Origin: Eucalyptus grandis
Taxonomy: Eukaryota; Streptophyta; Magnoliopsida; Myrtales; Myrtaceae
Direction: 5' to 3'
Assembly: GCF_016545825.1 (NCBI RefSeq)
Contig: NC_052614.1
Coordinates: 42,998,072 to 43,062,071, forward strand
DNA: 64,000 nt
Shown piece after piece: positions 48,636-61,713 of the stretch. The position numbers were made by a program, and so were the translations under genes. The stretch's first letter is position 1. Each line of letters begins with the position of its first letter. The notes under the pieces were generated by a model. It did not search any database. It had not been told where the DNA came from and worked only from the letters and a program-made list of their open reading frames with translations.

Positions 48636-50748
48636 ATTTTCCCCTTCCTTCTTTCTTCTTTCTCAATGAGCCCCTTTTCTTTCCCTTGTTTCTACTTCGA
48701 CTTTTAATAATATTTAAAAAAATATTTTGAATTATATCGGTTTGTTTTTTCTTTTCTTTTCATTATGTTTTCTTTTTTTTTGGGGGGGGTACTTAGGGCC
48801 ACAAGAGTCTCTAGCCAATTCTCACTAACCACAAGGGTGAGGACCGCACACCCTCGGTTTGGCCGATGAGGACGACTCAACCCTTGCCTAGCCCTCACCT
48901 GCCACAATGAGGGCCCACGAGCCCTCACATAGTGGCCAATGAGGAGGTCGTGGCCCTTGCCCAGAGCAGATAAGCACTGCAACGCCCTCACTCAATGCCA
49001 ATAAGGGTTGTCGGCCCTCGGTCAAAAAAGAAAAAGAAAAGTAAGGTAAAGTAAAATAATTTAATAAAAAAAACCATAAAAACTATTAAAAAATTCAAAA
49101 AAAATGAAAATATCATTTAAAATTGTTTAGGTTTGTGCCAACCGTGCTATATAGGATGGTTAGTGTCTATGTCGTAATTCTCTATCAAAATTGATTGGAT
49201 GAACTTAACAGACAAAACTTGAAAATATTTAGAACTATATTAGTATAATTGAAGGTTTATGATTGAATTCACACAGACGTAATAGATTTATAACATTTTT
49301 CTATATTTGTCCCGTATAAAAACAGTCACATTTAAAACACATTAAGTGCTATTGCACAGATTGCAATGTTGCTTCTCTCATGATTTCCCGAATAGTGACT
49401 AACACCAAAATCAAGGCATATTTGGAAATGGATCGGGTTAACGAGCGCCGAAATAAGCTTGCTAAAAACCAAAAGATGTAGAAAGAGCAACTGTCGATGC
49501 ACATTAGAAAACTTAATCAATACTTTTTTTGTTTTTGCCGAACCAAGAGGATAAGGAGGGCGAGCAGTAGCGGTGACTATACCCACTTGATGTTACCTTA
49601 AGAAAGTATCGCACCCATCACAAAATGTTCAATTTAGGTGAGGACGAGCCTCTGGTACTCAACACTATAAAGGTACGCGACCCAGATTCGGGACACCATT
49701 GTAGTACTAGAAGCCCAAAGCCCATTCCCAAGCCAAGTTAGAAGACTAATCGACACGAGCAAGGTCACTAGATATGGGAATACAAGCGCGAGACCAACTT
49801 GAATACATCCGATGGTATAATTAATACTTTTTATCATACAAGGTTGATCTTTCGTTTCCACATAAACGGAGTAGGTGATGAGCAAACTTCGCAAATCATA
49901 TAGCATATGAAATTACCTGGACAAAGGACTCTTGAATTGCACTAATGTCATACACGGACCTAGAAATGATAGATTAAATACGAAAAATGTCGGATATTCT
50001 AAGACATCTTATTAAAATTTACTTACAAGTGATGTAGCAAGTATTAATTAGATAATAAGGAATAGGATTATATTATATTACATTATTAGTTTCTTTCAAT
50101 ACACGATTGATAATTGTCGAATCACTCACTAAAAAGTAAGTTCCGTGTTTGGTACATTTACTTTGCTTAATAAATAATGTAGGTTATTTCTAGTGTGTCT
50201 CGGTCAATCCCGAGACGCACATTTTTTTTGAAAAAAATTTATAATCTTAAAAGCTCGTTTTCATTCATTGAACCCCCATCAACCGAAATTTAAAGGTTAC
50301 TTCTCTGGCAAAAATTGGTAGAAAGAGTAAAGACAAGAAGAAGAATAAAGGGAACACACTATATTATTTAATGATAACAATTAAATTAATATCTTGAATT
50401 TGAGCCATGTATGAGACCCCATCCAATTAGAGGATATAGACCGCTCTATATTAGATGAGGTGTAAGAGAAAGAGTCCTAATTGGACTTTGATTTTTCTTG
50501 CCTTTCTTTCAAAAGATAATCTTGAATTTACTTGGGCAGTGGATTCAAATAAAGAAGTGAACTTAAACAAGAAAAGTTGTTGGCGACTTATTACTCACGG
50601 TTTTGACCGATCAAGGCTAGAAATTTTTCATACATTAAAGGAGTAGAGAGAGAGAGTAGTGGGTTAGAGGGTTACTTGAGGTCGGAGGATTTTTTTTTTT
50701 TTTTTTTTAAGGGAAAAGAAAAATACAAGCATGGAAGTTTTGCTTTTA
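48636..50748. repeat. Unit 3 spacer
   Basis: Copy of 13833-16034 with one copy of the 73-bp block and a longer poly-T near 50691. No gene is recognised. The minus-strand hydrophobic frame is open here too (49634-49906). Confidence 0.6.
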
Positions 50749-50796
50749 GGCCCTATTTGGTAACTGACCAAATAATAAAATTTTCTATTATTTTGT

Positions 50797-53700
50797 TGTG
50801 GCATCCCAAAATTCAAAGCCAAGCCATAAGGTGTGTTAAAGTCTTTAATTAGGTGATAGAATTTCCATGGCATGTTTTAGCCATTAGTCTTTTAATTGGG
50901 TGATTTGTGCTTATGGTTGTGAAAATTCAAATTCGATAGATTAATAATTTATGCTTGGCCATGTGCTTTAAAAAATTAAATTCAATAAATAAAATGCCCC
51001 AAGACTTTGGCCAAGATAGAATTTGAATTTGGAAATAATTATAGAAAGGAATTCAAAAAAAACAAAGGGGGGTTAATTTTCGAATGGGCCTTAAACCCAT
51101 CAACTTAAACCCATTTGGCCTAAGCTTGATGGGCCAAGCTAGCCGGCCCAATAGAGGCCCAAGAGAGGAGTAGTCGCGGCCATAGATGGCCCAAGCCCAA
51201 GAAGCCCAAATTCAAAATTCAATTGGACAAGTGGCAAAGGCCCTCATGCATTGGCCTAGACTAGGATGCCATGCATTGGTCCAATTAAGTGGCATGTAAT
51301 CATTAGCAATGATGGGCTCTAGGGGGTATAAGAGGAGAGGAGAGAGAGAAGGTGGCCGGATTTCTTTTGGCCGAGAGAGAGGGTGCGAGAGAGAGAGAGA
51401 TTTCGAGAGAAAGAGGGAGACGCCGAGAGAGAGAGGAAGGAGGAAGTCACCGTCGCCGCCGTGTCCGTCCGCCGTACGCCGTCGTTTGTTCATCCTAGAG
51501 GCAAGTGGAGTCCTCTAACTTCTCTTGCATGCTTGTATATTGTTTGTTTGTTAGGTTTTGGGTGTTTTAAGTGAGAAAAACCGAGGTAAGGTTGGCTTGT
51601 TCTTAAGTCGTGTGACTGTTCTTGCTCGGGTTGTGTGAGTCCGTAACTTGTTTGAGCTTGCATGTGTGTTTGGAGTCCGATTTTGGCTTCGATGTCTTCA
51701 TGAAAGTTGTAGCTAACATCTTGTACTATAACATACTGAAATTTCGTGAAAAATTATGGATATTTGAGGGGTTAAAGTCTTGTTCTACGGAGACCTCAGA
51801 TCTGGAGAGTTTTTACTGACCTCTTGTTGGATTCGTGGTTGCATGTTGGTTTTTGTTGAGAATCTCACTTTTTATTTCTTCATGAAAGTTGTAGGAGACA
51901 TCTTAAATGCAACATACTCAAATTTGAAGTGAAATGAACAAGTATATCCTATTTAATCGACTAGATCTTGAAGAAAATGATTCTGGTGGTGTATTTTGAG
52001 ATACCCGAGACTTCAAGGACCTAAATGATGACTATACTCTGGTTATTTGACTTGGATCTCCTCATGAAACTTGTAGAGGATACCTTGATGTATAACATAT
52101 CTAAATTTCAGAGGAAACGAAAGAGAATAGCTAGGTGAAATCTCAATATTTCGGAGATGTGTTTACTGGACAATGCGGTAATGGATCCAGAAGCTTCGTG
52201 AGGTTGTATAAAATAATATAAAAAGAATCTGGCTTGGAGTTCTTCATGAAAGTTGTGCGAAAATGTCTTGGCTATCACTCTGCAAAATTTAATAATTTTT
52301 GGAGGCCATATGGATATTTTAATCGAATTTACTCAGAAACTGTGTATTCTGGTCATTATCCGAATATTATGTGCTATTTTGTGGAAATTGTGAAATTGTG
52401 TGAAATTCAAGTTGGCCATGAATTTTGCATGAAATTGCCATTCTATTGGTTTTTTTGATGATTGCTTGAATTTTGTGATTTTGGGAAATTATAGATATTG
52501 AGTTTAATATTTATTTATGAAAATAAATAAATATGATAATAAAATTAAATAATAATTATAATAATAAAATAATAAAAAATAAAAGGGATTATTTTATTGG
52601 CCATAAATTCCATTGAATTTATTACTAAATAATTATGCATTGTTGTATGTATGATAAGACATTGGTGTATGTATGACCATGAATTGTGATGCATGTGTGA
52701 ATCATATGCCATGTTAAAATGAGATCAAAATGATGATGATGATGATATGTGATGTGATATGATGATCACCCATGATATGATATGCATGATGATATGCATG
52801 ATGATGATGATGATGATGATGATATGTGATGTGATATGATGATCACCCATGATATGATATGCATGATGATATGCATGGTGATGATAATGATAATGATATA
52901 TGATATGACATGTGTAATGTGATGATGTAATGATGCCATGACATGTATGTTACAATGATGATACACATGAATGTGTTATGAATTGATATAATGATGCATG
53001 ATAATGTGCGCATGGCTTCAAGGTAAATGCGCCGCAATGCATGTATGATCCGCTTCAAGATGCATTGAGTTGTTATTGGATTTCCCTATCTGCCGAGTGG
53101 TTGTACTCACCCTTTTGGGGATAACATTTCAGATTAGCCATTATATCGCTTCCTGCCGTCACGCGTGGTGTATTTTATGGTTTACCATCCGATGTAGAGG
53201 TCGAGTGTGCTAAGATAGACTGTCCCTTTGTTCCCAGACTGACTTTTATTCGAGTACGCTGTCTAGTGATGTATGACATAGGCCTGGCTGGGGGCCTTGT
53301 CATTCAAGAGTTCATTTCTGTGCACGTTCGTTGGGATGGAGCGATGCGAGGGATGTTGCCGCCGCCACCACCTGATGCACCGGGTTGGGTGTGAGACCCG
53401 TGCGCACAATAAGTAGGTGCCGGATCTTTTTTATGTAGATAGCCGACACTTTTGATGGGGGGTTTATGCTCGTATGATGTTGAGGGTCGAGGTTTCTTTT
53501 TGAGGTTTTAGCCTGGACGTGGCTGAGTCCTAGCTTTTCCTTTTGTTGTACCGACCAAGGGAATCCCATCTTGTTATATATGTATGTAAGTAAAGTGTCG
53601 AGGCTTGTTTATAAAATGATGGTGAATTAGTGGTGTGTATTTGTATCATGGTTGGTAGGGGAGAGACGGTGATATTTTAATTTGCTTCCGCTAATGAGTC

Positions 53701-53827
53701 GCGTTGGGACCGATTGTTTTAAAAAAAAAAAAATGTGTCTGCGACTAGGACACTTCTTCGAAAGAAAGAAAGGTAATAAGGTGTAACACTGGTGCTGGTG
53801 ACGACCCGAAGGGTTCGGGGTGTCACA
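50797..53827 (+). mobile_element. 3.03-kb solo LTR inside the unit 3 DNA transposon
   Basis: TGTGGCATCCC...GGGGTGTCACA with a perfect TTTGT duplication (50792-50796 and 53828-53832). Unit 4 shows the uninterrupted site near 58857. A TATAAGAGG box near 51328 followed by a GAGA-rich leader suggests the LTR promoter in plus orientation. No coding domains are seen. The TGTACTCACCC block near 53102 recalls the other gypsy-type LTRs. Confidence 0.85.
52744..52878. repeat. 77-bp tandem duplication with GAT repeats
   Basis: GATATGTGATG starts at 52744 and again at 52821, and the sequence following each start matches nearly exactly. The region is rich in GAT/ATG words. Confidence 0.85.
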
Positions 53828-54612
53828 TTTGTTCCTAGGAATAGTTTTGGAACATAATCGTGTTTGGTAAAATTTTTGTTTCCGAGAACAAATTTCTATT
53901 TTTGTTCCCGAAAGTAGATTTGGAATAGAATCAAGAATAAAAAGAAAAAAGTTGATTCTTGTTCTCGGGAACAATTCTAAAATCAAGCCCATATTTTCTC
54001 TTTCTTTTTTTCTTGTTCTTCTTCCCTTTTGTTCTTCTTCATCTACTACCATCGCCGCACCGTTGCCGTCCGCCGCCATCCGCCAACCATCGCCCACCGG
54101 CGTCGGTCATTGGCATTCGGTGCCGTGAGCTCACCGAGAGGCTTGCTAAGCCGGGCGAGGTCCGGCGAGCTCGCCGAGGCAAGCCCACCACCGGTGAGGC
54201 TCACCCGGTCTCACCAAAGACCCGAGGCGAGCCTCGCCTAGCCCCGCCGAGGCTCGGCCAGCGACGCTCCGGTGAGGTCGTCGGCCCTCATCGGCTGGGC
54301 ATCGGTCATCCCAAGGCCAACAATCGACCCCTTGAAGAAGAAGAATAGGAGAAAGAAAGGAAAAAAAAAAGAAAAGAAGAAAAAATAAATAAAAAAAGGA
54401 AAAAGTAATAAAATTATTTAAAATTTAAAAAAAATGATTTGGAGTAGAAATTTTGAGCACGATACCAAACACAATTCTATTCTCGGGAATTGAAATTTTG
54501 GACACTTACCAAACAGCTTAAAATGCTTAGAAATTCTTCTCGGGAATAGAATAAAAAAGAATAATTTCTGATCGAAATTGCTCACGATAATGTATATTAC
54601 CAAACACGTCCC

Positions 54613-55748
54613 TTATTGTCTCCATCGGCCATAGCCATACAATACAGTAGGGGATTTCTTTGAGCTGCTCATAAGGAAGTTTCGAATGGTGATTTGTGCA
54701 AATGATATGGCGTTTTCTTTGAAAACGTAAGTATTTTGAGCAATGAGATAATTCTATGTGAGGCTAAAGATTATGGGTTTGGATAATAGGCAACACTCAA
54801 GTGAAATGTGTGAGTAATTGTAACTCTATACTTGTCCGATTGATTCGTGGATTATTTACTGCTGACTTTCCCTGTGAAATAGGTATCGACATTCGGATTG
54901 AATTACGTAAATCTCTCAATTAGTGGTCTTCTTCCTCCCACCATTTTACTTCAGTTGCTCAACTTTTTGCGATTCAATGGTCTTCTTCCTCCCAAGCTTT
55001 CTTATTGTTCTTCTTTTAGATTTTCATTCTTTTTATTCAAGCCCTTATCTTTTATCATAAAAAAAGCACTTGTTTTGTTTTTCAAGATTATGTTGGCCAA
55101 ATAGGATGTGACATGGGATGCTAGCAAGACACTTAACAGTATTTTAACAGCAACGTTAGGATAGAATGAATTAGAAATAAAAACATAATATTTAGGGATC
55201 CTAGTGCTCACAAGAAAATGTTAAAAGATCTTATTGAACAATTTGAAACATTATAAAGGCCTCCAATGCCTTTATTCCTCTCTTTTAACATCAACATAAT
55301 ATGAATATTTTTCGATTTTTTATTGATCAAATCGATAAAGTAGACAAAATTTTGGATGTCAAATTGCATATACAACAAAATTCAGTGTCCTCACATGAAA
55401 GAAAGGAGTCATCCTTGTCCCAAGTTGTCTTGTCACTAGTTAGAACGTACTTTGGTCGACTGGGCTCCACAATTATACGAATCAGATGCATGGTCGCTAC
55501 ACAGTACACATCTCATCCCTTATTTGAGTTAAAAGTCTAGAGATTCCTAACATATGTCGGGACAAAGTAGTAAAATAGAGGAAAGTAAAGTGGTACACGC
55601 AGGCACAGTAACCACGTGGGCGGTCCGCGGTGGTTGTTTGGCTTCCCGTCGTTTAGCTGATTTTCTCCGGCCTTGATTGGCAAGAGAGACTATCGCCTGT
55701 TGCGAGTACACGCGAGCCCAATTCACATGCGCCGTCGATCGACCGAAA
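54613..55748 (+). promoter_or_regulatory. PhzF upstream region, unit 3, without its gene
   Basis: Copy of 16768-17896 with the G-box core at 55613-55618. It breaks off at GATCGACCGAA and is fused to a copia LTR about 5 bp later, so the PhzF start region that should follow is missing. Confidence 0.6.
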
Positions 55749-55752
55749 GAGT

Positions 55753-56426
55753 TGTTAGCTAGGTTCACTCCTATGTGGAGAGGCCGATGAGTTAGTAAGC
55801 CCAAAAAAAAGCTTGAGCCCATATAATAAGTTATATGAGGAAATAGGGTTTCTCACTATCTATATAAAGAGGTAGCCGCAAAAAAGGAAACGATAAACAA
55901 GAAAAAAAAAGCAGAAAATGCAGGGTTTGGGGCAATATCGATTTACATCAAGCTAGCGTCGGAGGCCGATTCGTGGTCCGATTAAGCTGAAATTTTGTCA
56001 GCATGTTCGTGGCGCAATTTTATCGAATCTAAACGGTTTTAATTTTCGTTTGAAGCTCCATACATCAGGTTTTCGTGGATTGATCAAAACCTGCGTTTTT
56101 TGTCGATTTATCCTTGATCTCTTGTGAAGTTTATGTGTATTGCCAAGAATTATGTTCTTGAGGTCTTTGCTGCTATGCACCTCTAGTATTTGCTAGAGAA
56201 GAACAATTTTGTTGAAAATAAAGATTTTCGGGTGGACTCCGGTCCATGGTTTTTTATCTCCTCACATCGATGAGGTTTTCCACGTAAAAAATTGTCTTAC
56301 GTTCGCGTGCTTGGTATTTATTTTACTCTACTATATCGATTCCTATTAGGTTTACACAAGAGGGAGATTATTTTATTCCCGCTGCCTTGATTCGATATTG
56401 TTCGAATTGTTACCGTTCTCCCATCA
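55753..56426 (+). repeat. Copia element 1 LTR remnant at a recombination junction
   Basis: 674 bp matching the 3' LTR 34717-35399, including its TGTTAGCTAGG start. The right side has ACAAC and then the solo LTR sequence exactly as at 35400. The left side has the PhzF upstream region and no ACAAC. Confidence 0.85.
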
Positions 56427-56682
56427 ACAACTAGATGGCCAAATTTAGTATAGGAAATATCTTGTCGGCACATTACTCGGAATAAACCTCGACCTTGCTA
56501 GTAATGGTACATAGAACGGCTATAACTCACTCACGGTCGAACCATTTCTAATCGTGACTCATCGGTCCGATGGTGGTAACAAAACAATGTCCATACATGA
56601 TATCGATGACACAGTCAACGATACCTCCGTTGATGAGTGACCATCACATATCCAAGGGTTGTCAAAATTTTCGGATGCCACA
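56427..56682. mobile_element. Right end of the solo LTR, unit 4
   Basis: The last 256 bp of the 3.3-kb solo LTR, ending GGATGCCACA at 56682 and followed by ATTTT. Confidence 0.8.
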
Positions 56683-58812
56683 ATTTTCCCCTTCCATCTT
56701 CCTTCTTTCTCAATGAGCCCCTTTTCTTTCCCTTGTTTCTACTTCGACTTTTAATAATTTTTAAAAATATTTTGAATTATATCAGTTTTTTTTCTTTTCT
56801 TTTCGTTATGTTTTCTTTGGGGGGGACTTAGGGCCACAAGAGTCTCTAGCCAATTCTCACTAACCACAAGGGCGAGGATCGCACACCCTCGGTTGGCCGA
56901 TGAGGACGTCTCAACCCTTGCCTAGCCCTCACCTGCCACAATGAGGGCCCACGAGCCCCTCACATAGTGGCCAATGAGGAGGTCGTGGCCCTTGCCCAGA
57001 GCAGATAAGCACCGCAACGCCCTCACCCAATGCCAACAAGGGTTGTCGGCCCCTCGGTCAAAAAAGAAAAAGAAAAGTAAGGTAAAGTAAAATAATTTAA
57101 AAAAAAAAAACCATAAAAACTATAAAAAAAATTCAAAAATATGAAAATATCATTTAAAAATGTTTAGGTCTTATGCTTGTCGTGCTATATAGGATGGTTA
57201 GTGTCTATGTCAATAATTCTCTATCAAAATTGATTGGATGAACTTAATGACAAAACTTGAAAATATTTAGAACTAAATTAGTATAATTGAAGGTTTATGA
57301 TTGAATTCACATAGACGTAATAGATTTATAACATTTTTCTATAATTGTCCCGTATAAAAACAGTCACATTTAAAACACATTAAGTGCTATTGCACGGATT
57401 GCAATGTTGCTTCTCTCATGATTTCCCGAATAGTGACTAAGACGAAAATCACAGGCATGCTATTTAGATTTAGGAAATCAAGGCATATTTGGAAATGGAT
57501 CGGGTTAACGAGCGCCGAAAGGCGCTTGCTAAAAACCAAAAGATGTAGAAAGAGCAATTGTCGATGCACATTAGAAAAATTATTCGATACTTCTTTTTTG
57601 TTTTTGCCGAACCAAGAGGATAAGGAGGGGCGAGTAGTGGTGACTATACCCACTTGATGTTACCTTAAGAAAGTATCGCACCCATCACAAAATGTTCAAT
57701 TTAGGTGATGACGAGCCTGGGTACTCAACACTATAAAGGTACGCGACCCAGATTCGGGACACCATTGTAGTACTAGAAGCCCAAAGCCCGTTCCCAAGCC
57801 AAGTTAGAAGACTAATCGACACGAGCAAGGTCACTGGATATGGGAATACAAGCGCGAGACCAACTTGATCACATCCGATGGTATAATTAATACTTTTTAT
57901 CATACAAGGTTGATCTTTCGGTTTCCACATAAACGGAGTAGGTGATGAACAAACTTCGCAAATCATATAGCATATGAAATTACGGACAAAGGACTCTTGA
58001 ATTGCACTAATGTCATACACGGACCTAGAAATGATAGATTAAATACGAAAAATGTCGGATATTCTAAGACATCTTATTAAAATTTTCTTATCAAGTGATG
58101 TAGCAAGTATTAATTAGAAAATAAGGAATAGGATTATATTATATTACATTATTAGTTTCTTTCAATACACAATTGATAATTGTCAAATCACTCACTAAAA
58201 AGTAAGTTCCGTGTTTGGTACATTTACTTTGCTTAATAAATAATGTAGTTTATTTCTAGTGTGTCTCGGTCAATCCGAGATAGACACATTTTTTGAAAAA
58301 AAAATTCATAATCTTAAAGCTCGTTTTCATTCAGTAGAACCCCCATCAACCGAAATTTAAAGGTTACTTCTCTGGCAAAAATTGGTAGAAAGAGTAAAGA
58401 CAAGAAGAAGAATAAAGGGAACACACTATATTATTTAATGATAACAATTAAATTAATATCTTGAATTTGAGCCATGTATGAGACCCCATCCAATTAGGAT
58501 ATAGACCGCTCTATATTAGATGAGGTGTAAGAGAAAGAGTCCTAATTGGACTTTGATTTTCTTGCCTTTCTTTCAAAAGATAATCTTGAATTTACTTGGG
58601 CGGCGGATTCAAATAAAGAAGAGAACTTAAACAAGAAAAGTTGTTGGCGACTTATTACTCAAGGTTTTGACCGATCAAGGCTAGAAATTTTCATACATTA
58701 AAGGAGTAGAGAGAGAGAGAGAGTAGTGGGTTAGAGGGTTACTTGAGGTCGGAGGATTTTTTTTTTTTTTTTAAGGGAAAAGAAAAATACAAGCATGGAA
58801 GTTTTGCTTTTA
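56683..58812. repeat. Unit 4 spacer
   Basis: Copy of 13833-16034, one 73-bp block. No gene is recognised. Confidence 0.6.
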
Positions 58813-59613
58813 GGCCCTATTTGGTAACTGACCAAATAATAAAATTTTCTATTATTTTGTTCTAGGAATAGTTTTGGAACATAATCGTGTTTTGGTAAAA
58901 ATTTTATTCCGGGGACAAATTTCTATTTTTTTTCCCGAAAGTAGATTTGAATAAAATCAAGAATAAAAAAAAAAAAAGTTGATTCTTGTTCTCGGGAACA
59001 ATTCTAAAATCAAGCCCATATTTTCTCTTCTTTTTTTTTTCCTTCTTCTTCATCTACTACCATCGCCGCAATTGCCGTCCGCCGCCATCCGCCATCCGTC
59101 GCCCACCGGCATCGGTCGTTGGCAATCGGTCTGGTGAGCTCGCCAGCGGCTTGCTAGGCTAGGGCGAGGTCCGGCGAGCTCACCGGAGGCAAGCCCAGCC
59201 ACCGGTGAGGCTCGCCCGGTCTCACTTGTGACCGGCGGCCTCGCCCCAGCCTGCCGAGGCTCGGCCAGCGATGCTCCGGTGGTCGTCGGCCCTCGTCCGG
59301 CCGGTCGCCCGGTCATCCCAAGGCCGGCAATCGACCACTTGAAGAAGAAGAATAGGAGAAAGAAAGGAAAAAAGAAAAGAAGAAAAAATAAATAAAAAAG
59401 GAAAAAGTAATAAAATTATTTAAAAATTTTAAAAATGATTTGGGAGTAGAAATTTTGAGCACGATACAAACGCAATTTTATTCTAGGAATTGAAATTTTG
59501 GACACTTACCAAAAGGCTTAAAATGCTTAGAAATTCTTCTCGTGAACAAAATAAAAAGAACAATTTCGATAAGAAATTGCTCCACGATAACAAGAGCATT
59601 ACCAAACACGCCC
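58813..59613. mobile_element. TIR DNA transposon, unit 4, uninterrupted
   Basis: GGCCCTATTTGGTAA ... TTACCAAACACGCCC, with the longer GC-rich middle and the empty TTTGT site for the 50797 solo LTR. Confidence 0.55.
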
Positions 59614-60953
59614 TTATTGTCTCCATCAGCCATAGCCATACAATACGGTAGGGGATTTCTTTGAGCTGCTCATAAGGAAGTTTCGAATGGTGATTTGTGC
59701 GAATGATATGGCATTTTCTTTGTGAAAACGTAAGTATTTTGAGCAGTGAGATAATTCTATGTGAGGCTAAAGATTATGGGTTTGGATAATAGGCAACACT
59801 CAAGTGAAATGTGTGAGTAATTGTAACTCTATACTTGTCCGATTGATTAGTGGATTATTTATGCGACTTTCCACTGTGAAATAGGTATCGACATTGGGAT
59901 TGAATTACGTAAATCTCTCAATTAGTGGTCTTCTTCCTCCCACTATTTTCCTTGAGTTGCTCAACTTTTGCGATTCAATGGTCTTCTTCCTCCCAAGCTT
60001 TCTTATTGTTCTTCTTTTAGATTTTCATTTTTTATTCAAGCCCTTATCTTTTATCATAAAAAGTACTTGTTTTGCTTTTCAAGATTATGTTGGCCAAATA
60101 GGATGTGACATGGGATGCTAGCAAGACACTTAACAGTATTTTAACAGCAACGTTAGGATAGAATGAATTAGAAATAAAAACATAATATTTAGGGATCTTA
60201 GTGCTCACAAGAAAATGTTAAAAGATCTTATTGAACAATTTGAAACATTTTAAAGGCCTCAATGCCTTTATTACTCTCTTTTAACATAAATATAATATGA
60301 ATATTTTTCGATTTTTTATTGATCAAATCGATAAAGTAGACAAAATTTTAGATGTCAAATTGCATATGCAACAAAAATTCAGTGTCCTCACATGAAAGAA
60401 AGGAGTCATCCTTGTCCCAAGTTGTCTTGTCACTAGTTAGAACATACTTTGGTCGACTGGGCTCACAATTATACGAATCAGATGCATGGTCGCTACACAG
60501 TACACATCTCATCCCTTATTTGAGTTAAAAGTCTAGAGATTCTAACATACGTCGGGACAAAGTAGTAAAATAGAGGAAAGTAAAGTGGTACGCGCAGGCA
60601 CAGTAACCACGTGGGAGGTCAGGGGTGGTTGTTTGGCTTCCCGTCGTTTAGCTGATTTTCTCCGGCCTCGATTGGCAAGAGACTATCGCCTGTTGCGAGT
60701 ACACGCGAGCCCAATTCACATGCGCCGTTGATCGACCGAAGCCAGATTCACATGGTCCTCACCTGATCTACGGTGGGCCCGCGGTTGGCTAGCTGGGAGG
60801 ACCCATGCAAGGCGTCCCCACCATCACAGCGAGGCTGGAGGTTGACTTTCAGCTGGGACTCGGTGTTGGTCGATCTTTCGATCTTCTCCTCCCGTCTTCC
60901 TCATCTCCTTGCTTGGGCTCGCACCTCCAGCTCTCGCTCTCGCTCTTTCTCCC
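59614..60953 (+). promoter_or_regulatory. Upstream region of PhzF copy 4
   Basis: Copy of 16768-18113 with several one-base losses. G-box core CACGTG at 60608-60613. Confidence 0.4.
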
Positions 60954-60993
60954 ATGGCAAAGAAGCTCGTGCACTACGTAGTGGTATCGACAT

Positions 60994-61029
<36 letters not shown>

Positions 61030-61613
61030 GGTTTCTGTCAGTCTATAGAGATGAACGTCGATTGAACGTGAGGCTTACGGTTGTGGTCGTGAAGATCAGC
61101 TCTTCCGGGATTGAGTGGCATCGTTTACTCGTCCGTAGCTCATTGTCGATCCCTTTGCGGTCGATGCATTCACCGAGACCGCGTTCAAGGGAACCCCGCG
61201 GCGGTGTGCTTCCTGGAGGAGGATGAAGAGAAGGACGTGGAGTGGCTACAGGCAGTGGCCAGGGAGTTCAACATCTCCATAACTTGCTTCCTGACTAAAG
61301 TAGCTGCCTCGGGGACGGAGGACTGGAGCCCGAGGTTCCGCCTCAGATGGTTCTCTCCCGTCACCGAGGTGAGTTCGAATCTCTGTCCGCTTATCAGCAT
61401 GATGGACTTGCTCAGTACTTTTCTTATCTTATCCCGGACTTGAAAATGAATGGAAACGCCTGGATGGTCCCTCCCTCATTGCCCAAAGCACGTGACTGTA
61501 TATGTTTTCACTTGTTTAGCTTTCAAAATTATTGCCTGAATATAGTATTGTTTTCCCCAATGGATTGGAAATCTTTTTGGCAAATTAAAAAAATATGGCA
61601 AACGAAAATTCAT
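60954..61613 (+). pseudogene. PhzF-like copy 4, exons 1-2, cut by the gap
   Basis: Exon 1 (60954-60983) is identical to copy 2 in sequence and length. The acceptor of exon 2 has lost its A (TTTGCG instead of TTGCAG). Exon 2 (61160-61368) is 209 nt instead of 210, with one G missing in AAGGGAACC. The position of the catalytic Glu codes for Ile (EFNISITCFL). The intron 2 donor GAG|GTGAGT is intact. The rest of the gene would lie in or beyond the 100-N gap; the sequence after the gap does not continue intron 2. Confidence 0.8.
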
Positions 61614-61713
61614 NNNNNNNNNNNNNNNNNNNNNNNNNNNNNNNNNNNNNNNNNNNNNNNNNNNNNNNNNNNNNNNNNNNNNNNNNNNNNNNNNNNNNNN
61701 NNNNNNNNNNNNN
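61614..61713. other. Assembly gap, exactly 100 N
   Basis: A round 100-base run of N is the usual placeholder for a gap of unknown size. The left side is PhzF intron 2 and the right side is unrelated to any unit. Confidence 0.98.

Larger units (their letters stand above)
50749..54612. mobile_element. TIR DNA transposon, unit 3, interrupted by a solo LTR
   Basis: Left piece 50749-50796, right piece 53828-54612. The same element as 16035-16767, with the longer GC-rich middle. A 3.03-kb solo LTR sits 48 bp inside its left end. Confidence 0.55.
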
